Assembly (NCBI RefSeq): GCF_965218685.1
Contig: NZ_OZ244657.1
Location: 1,054,001-1,118,000 of the forward strand
Origin: Thalassobius sp965218685
GTDB lineage: Bacteria; Pseudomonadota; Alphaproteobacteria; Rhodobacterales; Rhodobacteraceae
Reading direction: 5' to 3'
Length of the DNA stretch: 64,000 nucleotides
The translations under genes were made by a program, and so were the position numbers. Each line of letters begins with the position of its first letter. The first letter of the stretch is position 1. Below the pieces are notes generated by a model. The model did no database searches and had not been told where the DNA came from. It saw nothing but the letters and a program-made list of their open reading frames with translations. Shown here piece after piece: positions 32,660 through 41,499 of the stretch.

Positions 32660-33835
32660 ATGACGGATATCGTGATTTTGGATGGCGTACGGACCGCGAT
32701 TGGCACTTTCGGCGGCTCGCTGGCCGGTGTCGCCCCGACGCAACTTGGCGCAATCGTCACCAAAGAGGCCCTGGCGCGTGCCGGTGTCGAAGGCGGGCAG
32801 ATCGGTCATGTTGTCTTTGGCCACGTGATCAACACCGAGCCGCGTGACATGTACCTGTCGCGAGTCGCCGCGATCGAGGCTGGCATTCCCGACACCGCCC
32901 CCGCGATGAATGTGAACCGTCTGTGCGGGTCCGGCGCTCAGGCCATCGTTTCGGCCACCCAATCGCTGATGCTGGGTGATGCAGATTTCGCCGTCGCCGG
33001 CGGTGCCGAAAACATGAGCCGTTCGCCCTATATCATTCAAGACCAGCGCTGGGGTCAGAAGATGGGTGATATCCGCACCGTCGACATGATGCTGGGCGCA
33101 CTGAACTGTCCGTTCGGCACCGGCCATATGGGTGTGACCGCGGAAAATGTCGCCTCGGAAAACGATGTGACCCGCGAGCAGATGGATGCCTTTGCGCTGG
33201 AAAGCCAGAACCGTGCCGCCGCCGCGATCGAGGCCGGTCATTTCACCAGCCAGATCGTTCCGGTCGAGGTCAAGGTCAAGCGCCAGATGGTCGAGTTCAC
33301 CACTGACGAGCACCCCAAGGGCACCACGCCCGAAGGTCTGGCCAAACTGCGCCCTGCCTTCAAGAAAGACGGCACTGTGACCGCCGGGAATGCCTCGGGG
33401 CTGAACGATGGTGCTGCTGCGCTGGTGCTTGCCCGTGCCGACGCTGCCGAAAAGGCCGGATTGAAACCCAAGGCGCGCATTCTGGGCTACGCACATGCCG
33501 GTGTCCGCCCCGAGGTCATGGGCATCGGCCCGATCCCCGCGGTGGAAAACCTGCTGACCAAAACGGGCCTGTCCATCAGCGATTTCGATGTGATCGAATC
33601 CAACGAGGCCTTCGCCGCCCAAGCCATTGCCGTTAACAACGGCCTGGGTCTGGACACCGCGAAGGTGAACCCCAACGGCGGCGCCATCGCACTGGGTCAT
33701 CCCATCGGTGCCACTGGCGCGCTGATCACCGTCAAAGCTCTGTATGAGCTGGAGCGGATCGGCGGTTCCAAAGCGCTGATCACCATGTGCATCGGTGGCG
33801 GTCAGGGCATCGCCATCGCGATCGAGCGCCTGTAA
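32660..33835 (+). CDS. acetyl-CoA C-acyltransferase (thiolase)
   Basis: 391-residue thiolase II, condensing or cleaving 3-ketoacyl-CoA. Nucleophile Cys89 is in VNRLCGSGAQA; the general-base His is in NPNGGAIALGHPIGATGALI (about 336-355) and the second catalytic Cys in TMCIGGGQGIA near the end. IVILDGVRTAIGTFGGSLA at the N-terminus is typical of the biosynthetic/BktB-like branch, consistent with polyhydroxyalkanoate or acetoacetyl-CoA metabolism, but chain-length preference cannot be told. Ribosome binding site AAGGGAG. Stands alone. Confidence 0.93.
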   Translation: MTDIVILDGVRTAIGTFGGSLAGVAPTQLGAIVTKEALARAGVEGGQIGHVVFGHVINTEPRDMYLSRVAAIEAGIPDTAPAMNVNRLCGSGAQAIVSATQSLMLGDADFAVAGGAENMSRSPYIIQDQRWGQKMGDIRTVDMMLGALNCPFGTGHMGVTAENVASENDVTREQMDAFALESQNRAAAAIEAGHFTSQIVPVEVKVKRQMVEFTTDEHPKGTTPEGLAKLRPAFKKDGTVTAGNASGLNDGAAALVLARADAAEKAGLKPKARILGYAHAGVRPEVMGIGPIPAVENLLTKTGLSISDFDVIESNEAFAAQAIAVNNGLGLDTAKVNPNGGAIALGHPIGATGALITVKALYELERIGGSKALITMCIGGGQGIAIAIERL

Positions 33836-33855
33836 GGCCAGCGGTCAGAATTGCG

Positions 33856-33886
33856 AAAGGGGCGAGGGAAATCTTGCCCCTTTTTT
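33856..33886. terminator. bidirectional terminator between the thiolase and pbpC
   Basis: AAAGGGGC (33856-33863) pairs with GCCCCTTT (33876-33883) and is flanked by a TTTTTT run on the plus strand and TTT on the minus strand. It can end both convergent transcripts. Confidence 0.8.
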
Positions 33887-35920
33887 CTAGTCTACACGGA
33901 TATTTACCCGGTCCGAACGGCCCTTGGCGTCGATCACCGACAGGGTCACAAAGCCCTTGCCAACGCCGGGCAAAGCGACCTCGCGGGCGCGGTTTCCGGT
34001 CAAAACGGGTGCGCCATTGGCCAGCACCGTAAAGGGCGGCGCCCCGTCCCGCAGTTTCACCACCACGCCAGTGTCGGTCAGCGTCAGGCGCGCGCCATTG
34101 GGCGGAAAGGCCAGCTTGGGCGCGTCGCTGTCCGGCTGAAACACCGCGTTACGCCCGCTGAACCGCTTTAACGGTTGCGGCAGCAAGGCTGCGTTAACCA
34201 ACAAGGTCTCGGGGGGTGGGGGCGGCAGAATCTCAAGCTCGGGCTTTAGGCGCTGAAAGGCGTCGAACAGCACGGGGGCGGCCGTGTCACCTCCGAAAGC
34301 GCCGGGGACGGGGGTGCCATCGGGCCGACCGATCCACACGCCGATCACATGCGCCCCGTCAAACCCGATCGCCCAGGCATCGCGGTGCCCATACGAGGTG
34401 CCGGTTTTATAAGCCAACCGCCCCGACGGTGCACCCGGAGGTGGCGTCATTCCAGACAGGATATGCCCCACCTGCCATGCGGCGGCGCGGCTGACGATCT
34501 GAGGTCCGTGGGTGGGTTCGGCGCTGGAATGCAGAGCCACCGCCTGCCCCCCGTTGGCCAGCCCGGCATAGAGTTGCACCAGGTCACGCAGGGTAATGCC
34601 CACGCCACCCAGCGACACCGCCAGCCCCGGTTTGCCTCCGGGAATAACGGGTGTGGTGCCCGCGCGGCGCAAGGCTCCGACCAGACGCTGTGGGCCGATC
34701 TCGTCCGTCAGCAGCACCACGGGAATATTCAGTGACTGGCGCAGGGCGTCCGCGATCTTCAACTCACCCCGAAATCGGCCGTCGAAGTTTTGCGGGCTAT
34801 AGCGGCCAAAGCTTACGGGGCGGTCGTCGATCAGTGTCTCGGGATGGGCCAGCCCCTGATCAAAGGCCATAGCATAAACCAGCGGTTTCAGTGTCGAGCC
34901 GGGCGAGCGCAGGGCGCGGGTCATGTCCACAAAGCCCTGACCGCGGCCAGGCGCATAGCCCTTGGATCCGACCGAGGCGATGATCCGCCCGGTTTTTACC
35001 TCAGCGGCCAGAATGGCAATGGACAGCTCGTCCTGCTGATGGCGCAAGGTATCGGTGGCCAGAGACTCAAGGCTGGCCTGGATCGTGGCATCCAGGGTCA
35101 GATGCAGGCGCTGGCTCTCGGGGGTTTCGCTGCGTTTAGCATCGGTAAGGTGAGGCGCCAGCGCGGGAAAGGGTCGGCGTGCGGAGGGCAGGGGGTCCGA
35201 AAGCGCCGCGGCCCAAGCCTCGTCCGAGATGACGCCAGCCTCAACCATACGGTTCAGTACGCGCTGCTGCGCCTGCACGGCCCGCGGGTGGTGGCGATCG
35301 GGCCGGCGGGCTTCGGGGGCTTGGGGCAGGGCAACCAAAAGACTGGCCTCGGCTGTGGTCAGACGCTTGGGTTCTTTGCCGAAATAAGTAAGCGAGGCAG
35401 CGCGAATACCCTCGATATTGCCACCATAGGGGGCCAGCGACAGATAGAGCGACAGGATTTCGGGTTTGGACAGGCGCCGCTCCAGCGCTAGGGCGACACG
35501 CACTTGGCGCAGCTTGCCCGCCCATCGGCCGGTGGTTCCGTCCTCGAGCAAGCGCGCGACCTGCATCGTCAGCGTGGATCCGCCCGAGATTACACGTCCA
35601 TTGCCCAACGCTTGCAGCGCCGCGCGGGCAGCCGCCACGGGATCAACGCCCTTGTGACGGGCGAAACGGTGATCCTCATAGGCGATCAGCATATCGATGA
35701 ACTTAGGGTCCACTTGATCCAGCGACACCGGCAGGCGCCACAAACCATCCGCAACCGTATAGACGCGCAAAAGGTCGCCATTGCGATCGCGGACCTCGGT
35801 TGAATGCTGCACGGCGGTGACAGGTAATTCGGTTCGCGCGACCCAGTCATCCACCGCATCGCGTGCCGCGGCCCCGCCCAGCAGGGCCGCGATCATCGCA
35901 AATGGCGCGAGTCGTTTCAT
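33887..35920 (-). CDS. pbpC: penicillin-binding protein 1C
   Basis: Bifunctional glycosyltransferase-transpeptidase of the PBP1C class in the inner membrane. 677 residues: signal/anchor helix (1-20), GT51 domain with LIAYEDHRFARHKGVDP (catalytic Glu about 82) and ISGGSTLTMQVARLLE, transpeptidase with catalytic Ser342 in SPGSTLKPLVYA and KTGTSYGHRDAWAIGF, and a C-terminal beta domain (about 580-677, BiPBP_C type, ending VNIRVD). Its ATG overlaps the alpha-2-macroglobulin stop (ATGA), the pairing seen in E. coli (yfhM-pbpC), where the two may act together in wall repair and defence. Confidence 0.95.
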   Translation of the reverse strand: MKRLAPFAMIAALLGGAAARDAVDDWVARTELPVTAVQHSTEVRDRNGDLLRVYTVADGLWRLPVSLDQVDPKFIDMLIAYEDHRFARHKGVDPVAAARAALQALGNGRVISGGSTLTMQVARLLEDGTTGRWAGKLRQVRVALALERRLSKPEILSLYLSLAPYGGNIEGIRAASLTYFGKEPKRLTTAEASLLVALPQAPEARRPDRHHPRAVQAQQRVLNRMVEAGVISDEAWAAALSDPLPSARRPFPALAPHLTDAKRSETPESQRLHLTLDATIQASLESLATDTLRHQQDELSIAILAAEVKTGRIIASVGSKGYAPGRGQGFVDMTRALRSPGSTLKPLVYAMAFDQGLAHPETLIDDRPVSFGRYSPQNFDGRFRGELKIADALRQSLNIPVVLLTDEIGPQRLVGALRRAGTTPVIPGGKPGLAVSLGGVGITLRDLVQLYAGLANGGQAVALHSSAEPTHGPQIVSRAAAWQVGHILSGMTPPPGAPSGRLAYKTGTSYGHRDAWAIGFDGAHVIGVWIGRPDGTPVPGAFGGDTAAPVLFDAFQRLKPELEILPPPPPETLLVNAALLPQPLKRFSGRNAVFQPDSDAPKLAFPPNGARLTLTDTGVVVKLRDGAPPFTVLANGAPVLTGNRAREVALPGVGKGFVTLSVIDAKGRSDRVNIRVD

Positions 35921-38900
35921 TGCACGCTCACGCGGCCGGTGTCCGTGCGGGCATGGTATTGCGGGCGGTACATATCCTCGACTGTGGCTGCCGGGTGGTG
36001 GAAGACCCCGGGCGAGATCGCACGCACCACATAGGCCAGTCGGAACGGTTTGTCCGAGCGCCAGTCCACAGCCGCTAGGAAGCGGTCAGTGCGGAACTCG
36101 GTGTTCTCGGCCCAGACTGTTTCCAACCAGTCCATCTCGCGGATATCACCCGAGCGCAGCAAGCGCGGGTTGTCGATCTCGAACCCGGCGGGCAGGGGAT
36201 CGTTCACCATCAGGCGCGCACCACCCTTTTCGAAGGGCGACACCGTCAGCACCACCACGACCCGCTGCCCGGTTTGCACCTGATCCAACGCCAGCGGCTG
36301 GCCTTCGGGGGTGTAGAAGCTGCGTTCGATACCATAGCCATACCCGCCCGCGGCTTCGGGCACCTCGGGAACGCCGGTCATGGTCAGGGTGATCTGCACC
36401 GGCTGGCCGCGCGTGTTGCGGATTTTGGCGGGCGTAGCCATTACCCGATCCTCAAGCATACGCACCAGCGGACCGGTCGCCGGGGCACCGTCAATTTCCA
36501 GCCCCGAAACGCCCGGATCGGTGACCATCGCATGGGCCGCCATCAGCGCCCAAACGCTTTCCTGCGTGGACAGGCTGCGTTGTACGCTGCCGATGCGCCC
36601 TGCAAGTGCGACGGCATCTACGGCATTGCTGCCTGATTCCACGGCCAGGGTCAGCACTGCTGCGGCATCCCGCAGGTTGGTGCCGTAGTCATCTCGCCAG
36701 ACATTCGCGCCGCGTTCCTGCATCGGTTTGATCAGGCTGGCGGCGCGGTTGAACATGGTGTCTGCGCGGGTCTGATCCCCGTACGAGGCCAGCGCGGCAC
36801 CCACCTGTGCCGCGGCCAGAGGGGTATCGAAACTGCCGCCTTTGACATCGGCATAATAGCGCAGATCGGACATCGAGGCCGCACCCTCGCGGGCCAGCAC
36901 CATCAGCGCATAGGCAACATCGCGGCCTCCCATGTCAAAATCAGCGGCATAGTTCAGACGGTTTCGCAGGTTGTCCATTGCCAGACGGAAGGCCAGATCG
37001 GGAACCTCGTGCCCGGCCATGCGTGCACGGGAAAGGAAATCAGTGACATAGCTATCCAGCCAGAAATCCCCCGATTCCGCGCGCCACAGGCCGAAGGCTC
37101 CGTTGCTGGCCTGGCGGGTTAGGATACGCTCGATCGCCTGATCAATGCGCTTGTCCACGTCGTATTTGCCGCCCAGTCCCATCGCCTGAGCGACCGAGGA
37201 CAGATACAGCAACGGCATGGCGCCACTGGTTACTTGCTCGGTGCAGCCATAGGGGTAGCGGTCCAGCGAGGCCAGCAGCGCGGGTGCGTTCAGTTGTGCC
37301 AGCGGGCCGGCGGTAAAAGTTGCCAGCCCAGTGCCCGGCAGCATCCCCGCGAACACGTTGTCATCCAGGGTAAAGGTCTGACCTGCGGCCAGCTGGAAGC
37401 GCTGAGTGCTCGACACGGCGGGATCGTTGCGGCGCACAGGGATGGTCAGCTCTTTCAGCAACTGGCGTCCGTCCGGCGTGGTCAACGCAATACGTATCGC
37501 ATGATCCCCAACCTTGTCGGCGCGAATGGGCATGGTCAGTTCCGCCTTGCCCTTGTCGGCTAGTGTCACGCCCGACGGGCCTTGCGTCAGGGCGACACCG
37601 TCGGCGGTCACGTCCAGCCCCATTCGGCCTGCGGGGCCGGTGGCGTGGACGATCTCAAGCAGCAAGCGACTTTCGTCACCGGGCGCAAGGAAGCGCGGCA
37701 AGCTGGCGGTGACAACGACGGGATCTCGGACCAGTACATCGGCATCGGCCTGACCCACGGCGGTGTCCGACCAGGCGACGGCCATCAGGCGCACGGTGCC
37801 GTTGAAGGCGGGCATGTTGAACTCCAGTTCAGCGCGCCCATCGGGGCCGACCTGCACCGGACCACTGAAAAAGGCGACCAGCTCTTCTGTCGGGGGGGGC
37901 GATTGGAACCGTCCACCCGCGCCCGCGTCCCCGCCCGAGCGAACCTGTCCCATCGCGCCATTCATCCCGTTGATCAGGCGGCCATAGACATCACGGATTT
38001 CTACGCCCAATCGGCGTTGGCCGAAATAATGCGCAGACGGGTCGGGTGATTTGAAGCCTGTCAGGTTCAGGATCCCAAGGTCCACAGCCGCCACGGTGAC
38101 ATAGGCCGTGTCGCCTTGGCTGACGCCATCCACCTGAACAGCGGCACGCAAAGTGCCACGCGGGTCGGCCTCGGCCGGGGCATCAAAGCTGACCGACAGC
38201 TGTTTTTCCGCAGGATCGATCTTGGCATAGGACAGACCCATGGCGCGCGCGGGGTTCTGGCCGGCTGCCACGTCCATCGGCCGGATGACCGAGGCAGTGA
38301 CATAAGCGCCAGCGCCCCATTCATCGGTGACCTCCAGCGGAATCGCGTTCTCGCCCTTGGAAACCGCGACCGTCTTCATCGCGATGACGCGGTTGGACAT
38401 GACAGTGATCAAGGCGGTGCCCGCATAGCGTGGCACGATCTTCAGCGTGGCTGTGTCGCCCGACTTATAGTCCCGGCGGTCCAGCGACAGGGCCAGGGTG
38501 TCGGGGGTCGCGCTGACATCTGCAGGTGCGTACCAGCCTGCATAGAAACTTGTTGATGCAGAAACCGAGGGATCATCCAGGTTTTCCACTACCAATTCGT
38601 AGCGTCCCCAGTCGACCGGCGCCGATACTTGCGTTGGGCTCTCACTGAGCGTGACGTCCCCTGTGGCGACGCGCTTGCGGGTGGTGATCGGCTCCCAGTT
38701 CCATTCGCCGTATTGTTGGTACCACTGATAGCGACGTTCAACCCGGTTGATTGTCCAGCGGACGTTCATGCCAGTGGCAGCCAGGTTCTGGTCCAGCGCA
38801 AGGATATTCAGCGCGGCCTCAGTACCTTCGGGGACCACGTCATCGAACAGTGGCTTGATCCCGATCAGCGGTTTCATCGGGGTCAGTACGCGGGTCAGCT

Positions 38901-41343
38901 CGCGCTGAACCGGACGGCCCGAGCCTTCGTACATGCTCACGGTAATCCGCGCGGTCAGCGGGCCGTCGGCTTCTTCCAGACTGCCGACCTCGAATGGGAT
39001 CGAGGCTTTGCCCGCGGCGTCCGTCTCGCCGCCGTCGACATAGTCGGTGCGCGGACTGAAACGAGTGTCATAGCGACCAAAGCGATAGCCGGGAAAACCC
39101 TCCAATGTGTCAGTGCCGGACAGTTTGATCAAAGCCTCGGTCCGCAGGCCTGCACCGGGGGCACCGAACAGGTACCGCGCGTTGATTAGCATGTCCGGGG
39201 CGGTAGCCAGCTTGATCGGGCCGTCGGGCAAATCGACGTCAAAGTCGATGCGTTCGGGCAAGAAATCTTCGACCAGGAACTTGGCGGTGGTCAGCGGCGC
39301 TGCGTCTACGTCGGCTTTGATGGCAAGGCGCCAGGTGCCACGCGGCACGGTGGGGCCCAGCGGCATCTGGAACACATGTCCCCCCGCTGCGTCCTGCACC
39401 GACAGGTGCCGGGCATACTCCACCCCGTCGGGGCGGGTCAGGATGGCGGTGACAGGCAAATCGTTTAGTGCCTTGGCAACGCCGTCACGGGTCAGCACGG
39501 TGGCAAAGACCGTTTCTCCGGCGCGGTAGGCGCCGCGGTCCGTGGTCAGGAAAACGTCAATCGGAGGGCTGGGCTCGCGGCCTTCGACGCCGCGGTCAGA
39601 CAGATCAAAACCGGGCTCGCGCAGCGAAAGAAAGGCGATATCCTCGTCCCCCTTTTCGACCACCAGCAGGGCAGGCGAGGCACCACCGGTGCCGCGGGTC
39701 AGGCCAGAGGTGAAATGGGCATAGCCATTCGCATCCGTTTCAGCGGTGCCCAGCACCCTGTTGGCATTGGACAGAAGCGAGACGGTGACGCCCTGTTCGG
39801 CACTGGCCGAGCCAAGCGAGCGAACAAACACGTGCATCCCGTCCACGCCGGACAAGCTGCTGATGCCAAGATCGGACAGGACGAACCATTGCGTCGCGCC
39901 AGCGTTGTCATAGGGGTCCGCATTCGGTTGGTTGGCGGTCAGGGCATAGATACCGGCGGGCAGATCCGCGATGACTTCGCCCATCGGCAGGCGGGTGGTC
40001 ATGTCGCGGTTCAGCTCCATCTGCACTTCGCCTTTGCCGGTCCAAATGTCTTCGGCAATTTCCGAGGAAAATTCCTGCTCTTCCCATGTTGACAGGGGGC
40101 GCCCGAAATAGCTGTCCTGAATGGCGCGCAAGAGGTTGCGGTCGCTGACACGGCGTAGGGTTAGGTCGACCTCGGTCAGGTTGACGGTTTCGATGGGCAG
40201 ACCCGCGTCCGTGCTGCGCGGCAGAACATATCCACGCCCCGGAAAGCTGACACTGGGCGAACGATCGCGGACGTAGAAGTTCAACTCGACATCCTTGATC
40301 AGCGTCTCGCCGCTTTTGGCGGGCAGGCCTTTGCGGAACGAGATGCGATAGCGGTTGCCGTGATCCACGCCGGTCAGGCAGATCTGATTGCCGCTGGCCT
40401 CGACCGCCATATCGGTGGTGGGAAGACGCAGGTAGGTGGCGTAATCGATGCCCTTTGTGACCAGCGGCTCTGAGAATTCGGCGCAGACGCGCGGGTTGGC
40501 CAGGTCGCTTTCGACCGTATGTTCGGTGATACGAAAGCCGTACTTGCCGATCGCCTTTTCCAGCGCGTCGTCGATATCGGCACGGTTGGGCTGCAGATCT
40601 TGCGCCAGACGCAGGGCATGGATCATGTCACGGCCCCGGCGGCTGCGCTCCATCGCGTCGGCCATGACCTGCAGGGCGCTGACCTGTTGGGCGACGGTTT
40701 CGGCCCTCAGATAGGCATTGATCGAGGCATAGCGCGCCCGGTCAGCGTATTTGCGCTTGTCCGAGCTTTTGTTGGTGTCGATCAACAAGGCACTGCGCCC
40801 GTATTCAGCCCACAAATCGCTGCGATCCAGCTGTGTGATCGCGGCGCCCGTCCACAGCATGGCATTCAGCCAATCCTGGTCAGCACGACGCGCGCGTGCG
40901 GCGTCCAGCATGGCCTGAGGTTCGTAATCTCCCGAGGGGTGCATCCCCCCGATCCGCTGTGCCAAATCGGTCGCCTTGCTCATGTCCGAGGCCCCGACAA
41001 AACCAAGGTCCGGGGCCCGCTTTTGCCCCAGTGCGATGATCTTGGCGTCGTTCAGCACCACCTGCGCAGACCATGCGCCCTCGTATGGTTGGCGCTCGCT
41101 GATTTCGCTTTTGGCAAAGCAGGCGTTGGATTTTCCGTTAAAGGTGAACGCCTTGCAGTCGTCATTGGAAAGGCACAGGTTCACACAGGCCTTGTAAGTC
41201 GTATCGAACAGCTGCGCGACGTCAGCGCCATAGAAATCCATGTCTCGACTGACGATCAACCGCTTGTCTGGGATCACATCCGCAGCCAGACCAGAGGCCA
41301 TGCTGAAAACGGCCGTCACAGCGGCGATCAGAAATTGGCGCAT
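35917..41343 (-). CDS. bacterial alpha-2-macroglobulin with N-terminal PAN domain
   Basis: 1808-residue periplasmic protease trap. Start ATG 41343 has AAGGAGAG upstream and gives a signal peptide (1-21, ending SGLAAD); no lipobox Cys, unlike E. coli YfhM. A PAN/apple domain (about 26-105) with CVNLCLSNDDCKAFTF follows, then the MG domains (about 250-1300) and the thioester domain. The thioester motif is intact: YGCTEQ, Cys1367 and Gln1370. The bait region cannot be located by eye. The C-terminal receptor-like domain ends VEDMYRPQYHARTDTG. In the family, proteolysis of the bait traps the protease via the thioester. Overlap with pbpC suggests coupled expression. Confidence 0.95.
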   Translation of the reverse strand: MRQFLIAAVTAVFSMASGLAADVIPDKRLIVSRDMDFYGADVAQLFDTTYKACVNLCLSNDDCKAFTFNGKSNACFAKSEISERQPYEGAWSAQVVLNDAKIIALGQKRAPDLGFVGASDMSKATDLAQRIGGMHPSGDYEPQAMLDAARARRADQDWLNAMLWTGAAITQLDRSDLWAEYGRSALLIDTNKSSDKRKYADRARYASINAYLRAETVAQQVSALQVMADAMERSRRGRDMIHALRLAQDLQPNRADIDDALEKAIGKYGFRITEHTVESDLANPRVCAEFSEPLVTKGIDYATYLRLPTTDMAVEASGNQICLTGVDHGNRYRISFRKGLPAKSGETLIKDVELNFYVRDRSPSVSFPGRGYVLPRSTDAGLPIETVNLTEVDLTLRRVSDRNLLRAIQDSYFGRPLSTWEEQEFSSEIAEDIWTGKGEVQMELNRDMTTRLPMGEVIADLPAGIYALTANQPNADPYDNAGATQWFVLSDLGISSLSGVDGMHVFVRSLGSASAEQGVTVSLLSNANRVLGTAETDANGYAHFTSGLTRGTGGASPALLVVEKGDEDIAFLSLREPGFDLSDRGVEGREPSPPIDVFLTTDRGAYRAGETVFATVLTRDGVAKALNDLPVTAILTRPDGVEYARHLSVQDAAGGHVFQMPLGPTVPRGTWRLAIKADVDAAPLTTAKFLVEDFLPERIDFDVDLPDGPIKLATAPDMLINARYLFGAPGAGLRTEALIKLSGTDTLEGFPGYRFGRYDTRFSPRTDYVDGGETDAAGKASIPFEVGSLEEADGPLTARITVSMYEGSGRPVQRELTRVLTPMKPLIGIKPLFDDVVPEGTEAALNILALDQNLAATGMNVRWTINRVERRYQWYQQYGEWNWEPITTRKRVATGDVTLSESPTQVSAPVDWGRYELVVENLDDPSVSASTSFYAGWYAPADVSATPDTLALSLDRRDYKSGDTATLKIVPRYAGTALITVMSNRVIAMKTVAVSKGENAIPLEVTDEWGAGAYVTASVIRPMDVAAGQNPARAMGLSYAKIDPAEKQLSVSFDAPAEADPRGTLRAAVQVDGVSQGDTAYVTVAAVDLGILNLTGFKSPDPSAHYFGQRRLGVEIRDVYGRLINGMNGAMGQVRSGGDAGAGGRFQSPPPTEELVAFFSGPVQVGPDGRAELEFNMPAFNGTVRLMAVAWSDTAVGQADADVLVRDPVVVTASLPRFLAPGDESRLLLEIVHATGPAGRMGLDVTADGVALTQGPSGVTLADKGKAELTMPIRADKVGDHAIRIALTTPDGRQLLKELTIPVRRNDPAVSSTQRFQLAAGQTFTLDDNVFAGMLPGTGLATFTAGPLAQLNAPALLASLDRYPYGCTEQVTSGAMPLLYLSSVAQAMGLGGKYDVDKRIDQAIERILTRQASNGAFGLWRAESGDFWLDSYVTDFLSRARMAGHEVPDLAFRLAMDNLRNRLNYAADFDMGGRDVAYALMVLAREGAASMSDLRYYADVKGGSFDTPLAAAQVGAALASYGDQTRADTMFNRAASLIKPMQERGANVWRDDYGTNLRDAAAVLTLAVESGSNAVDAVALAGRIGSVQRSLSTQESVWALMAAHAMVTDPGVSGLEIDGAPATGPLVRMLEDRVMATPAKIRNTRGQPVQITLTMTGVPEVPEAAGGYGYGIERSFYTPEGQPLALDQVQTGQRVVVVLTVSPFEKGGARLMVNDPLPAGFEIDNPRLLRSGDIREMDWLETVWAENTEFRTDRFLAAVDWRSDKPFRLAYVVRAISPGVFHHPAATVEDMYRPQYHARTDTGRVSVQ

Positions 41344-41499
41344 CAATACTCTCCTTAAACTATGAGCAGATCGTGGCATGGCTGTGCGCGCGAAATCAAG
41401 CACGGGAACATCACAAGCTTATCACGATTGTTAAGCGGATTTTCACGACCCATCGCCCAAGGTCAGAGCCAAGCGATTCTGAGCGGATTGGGTTAAAGG

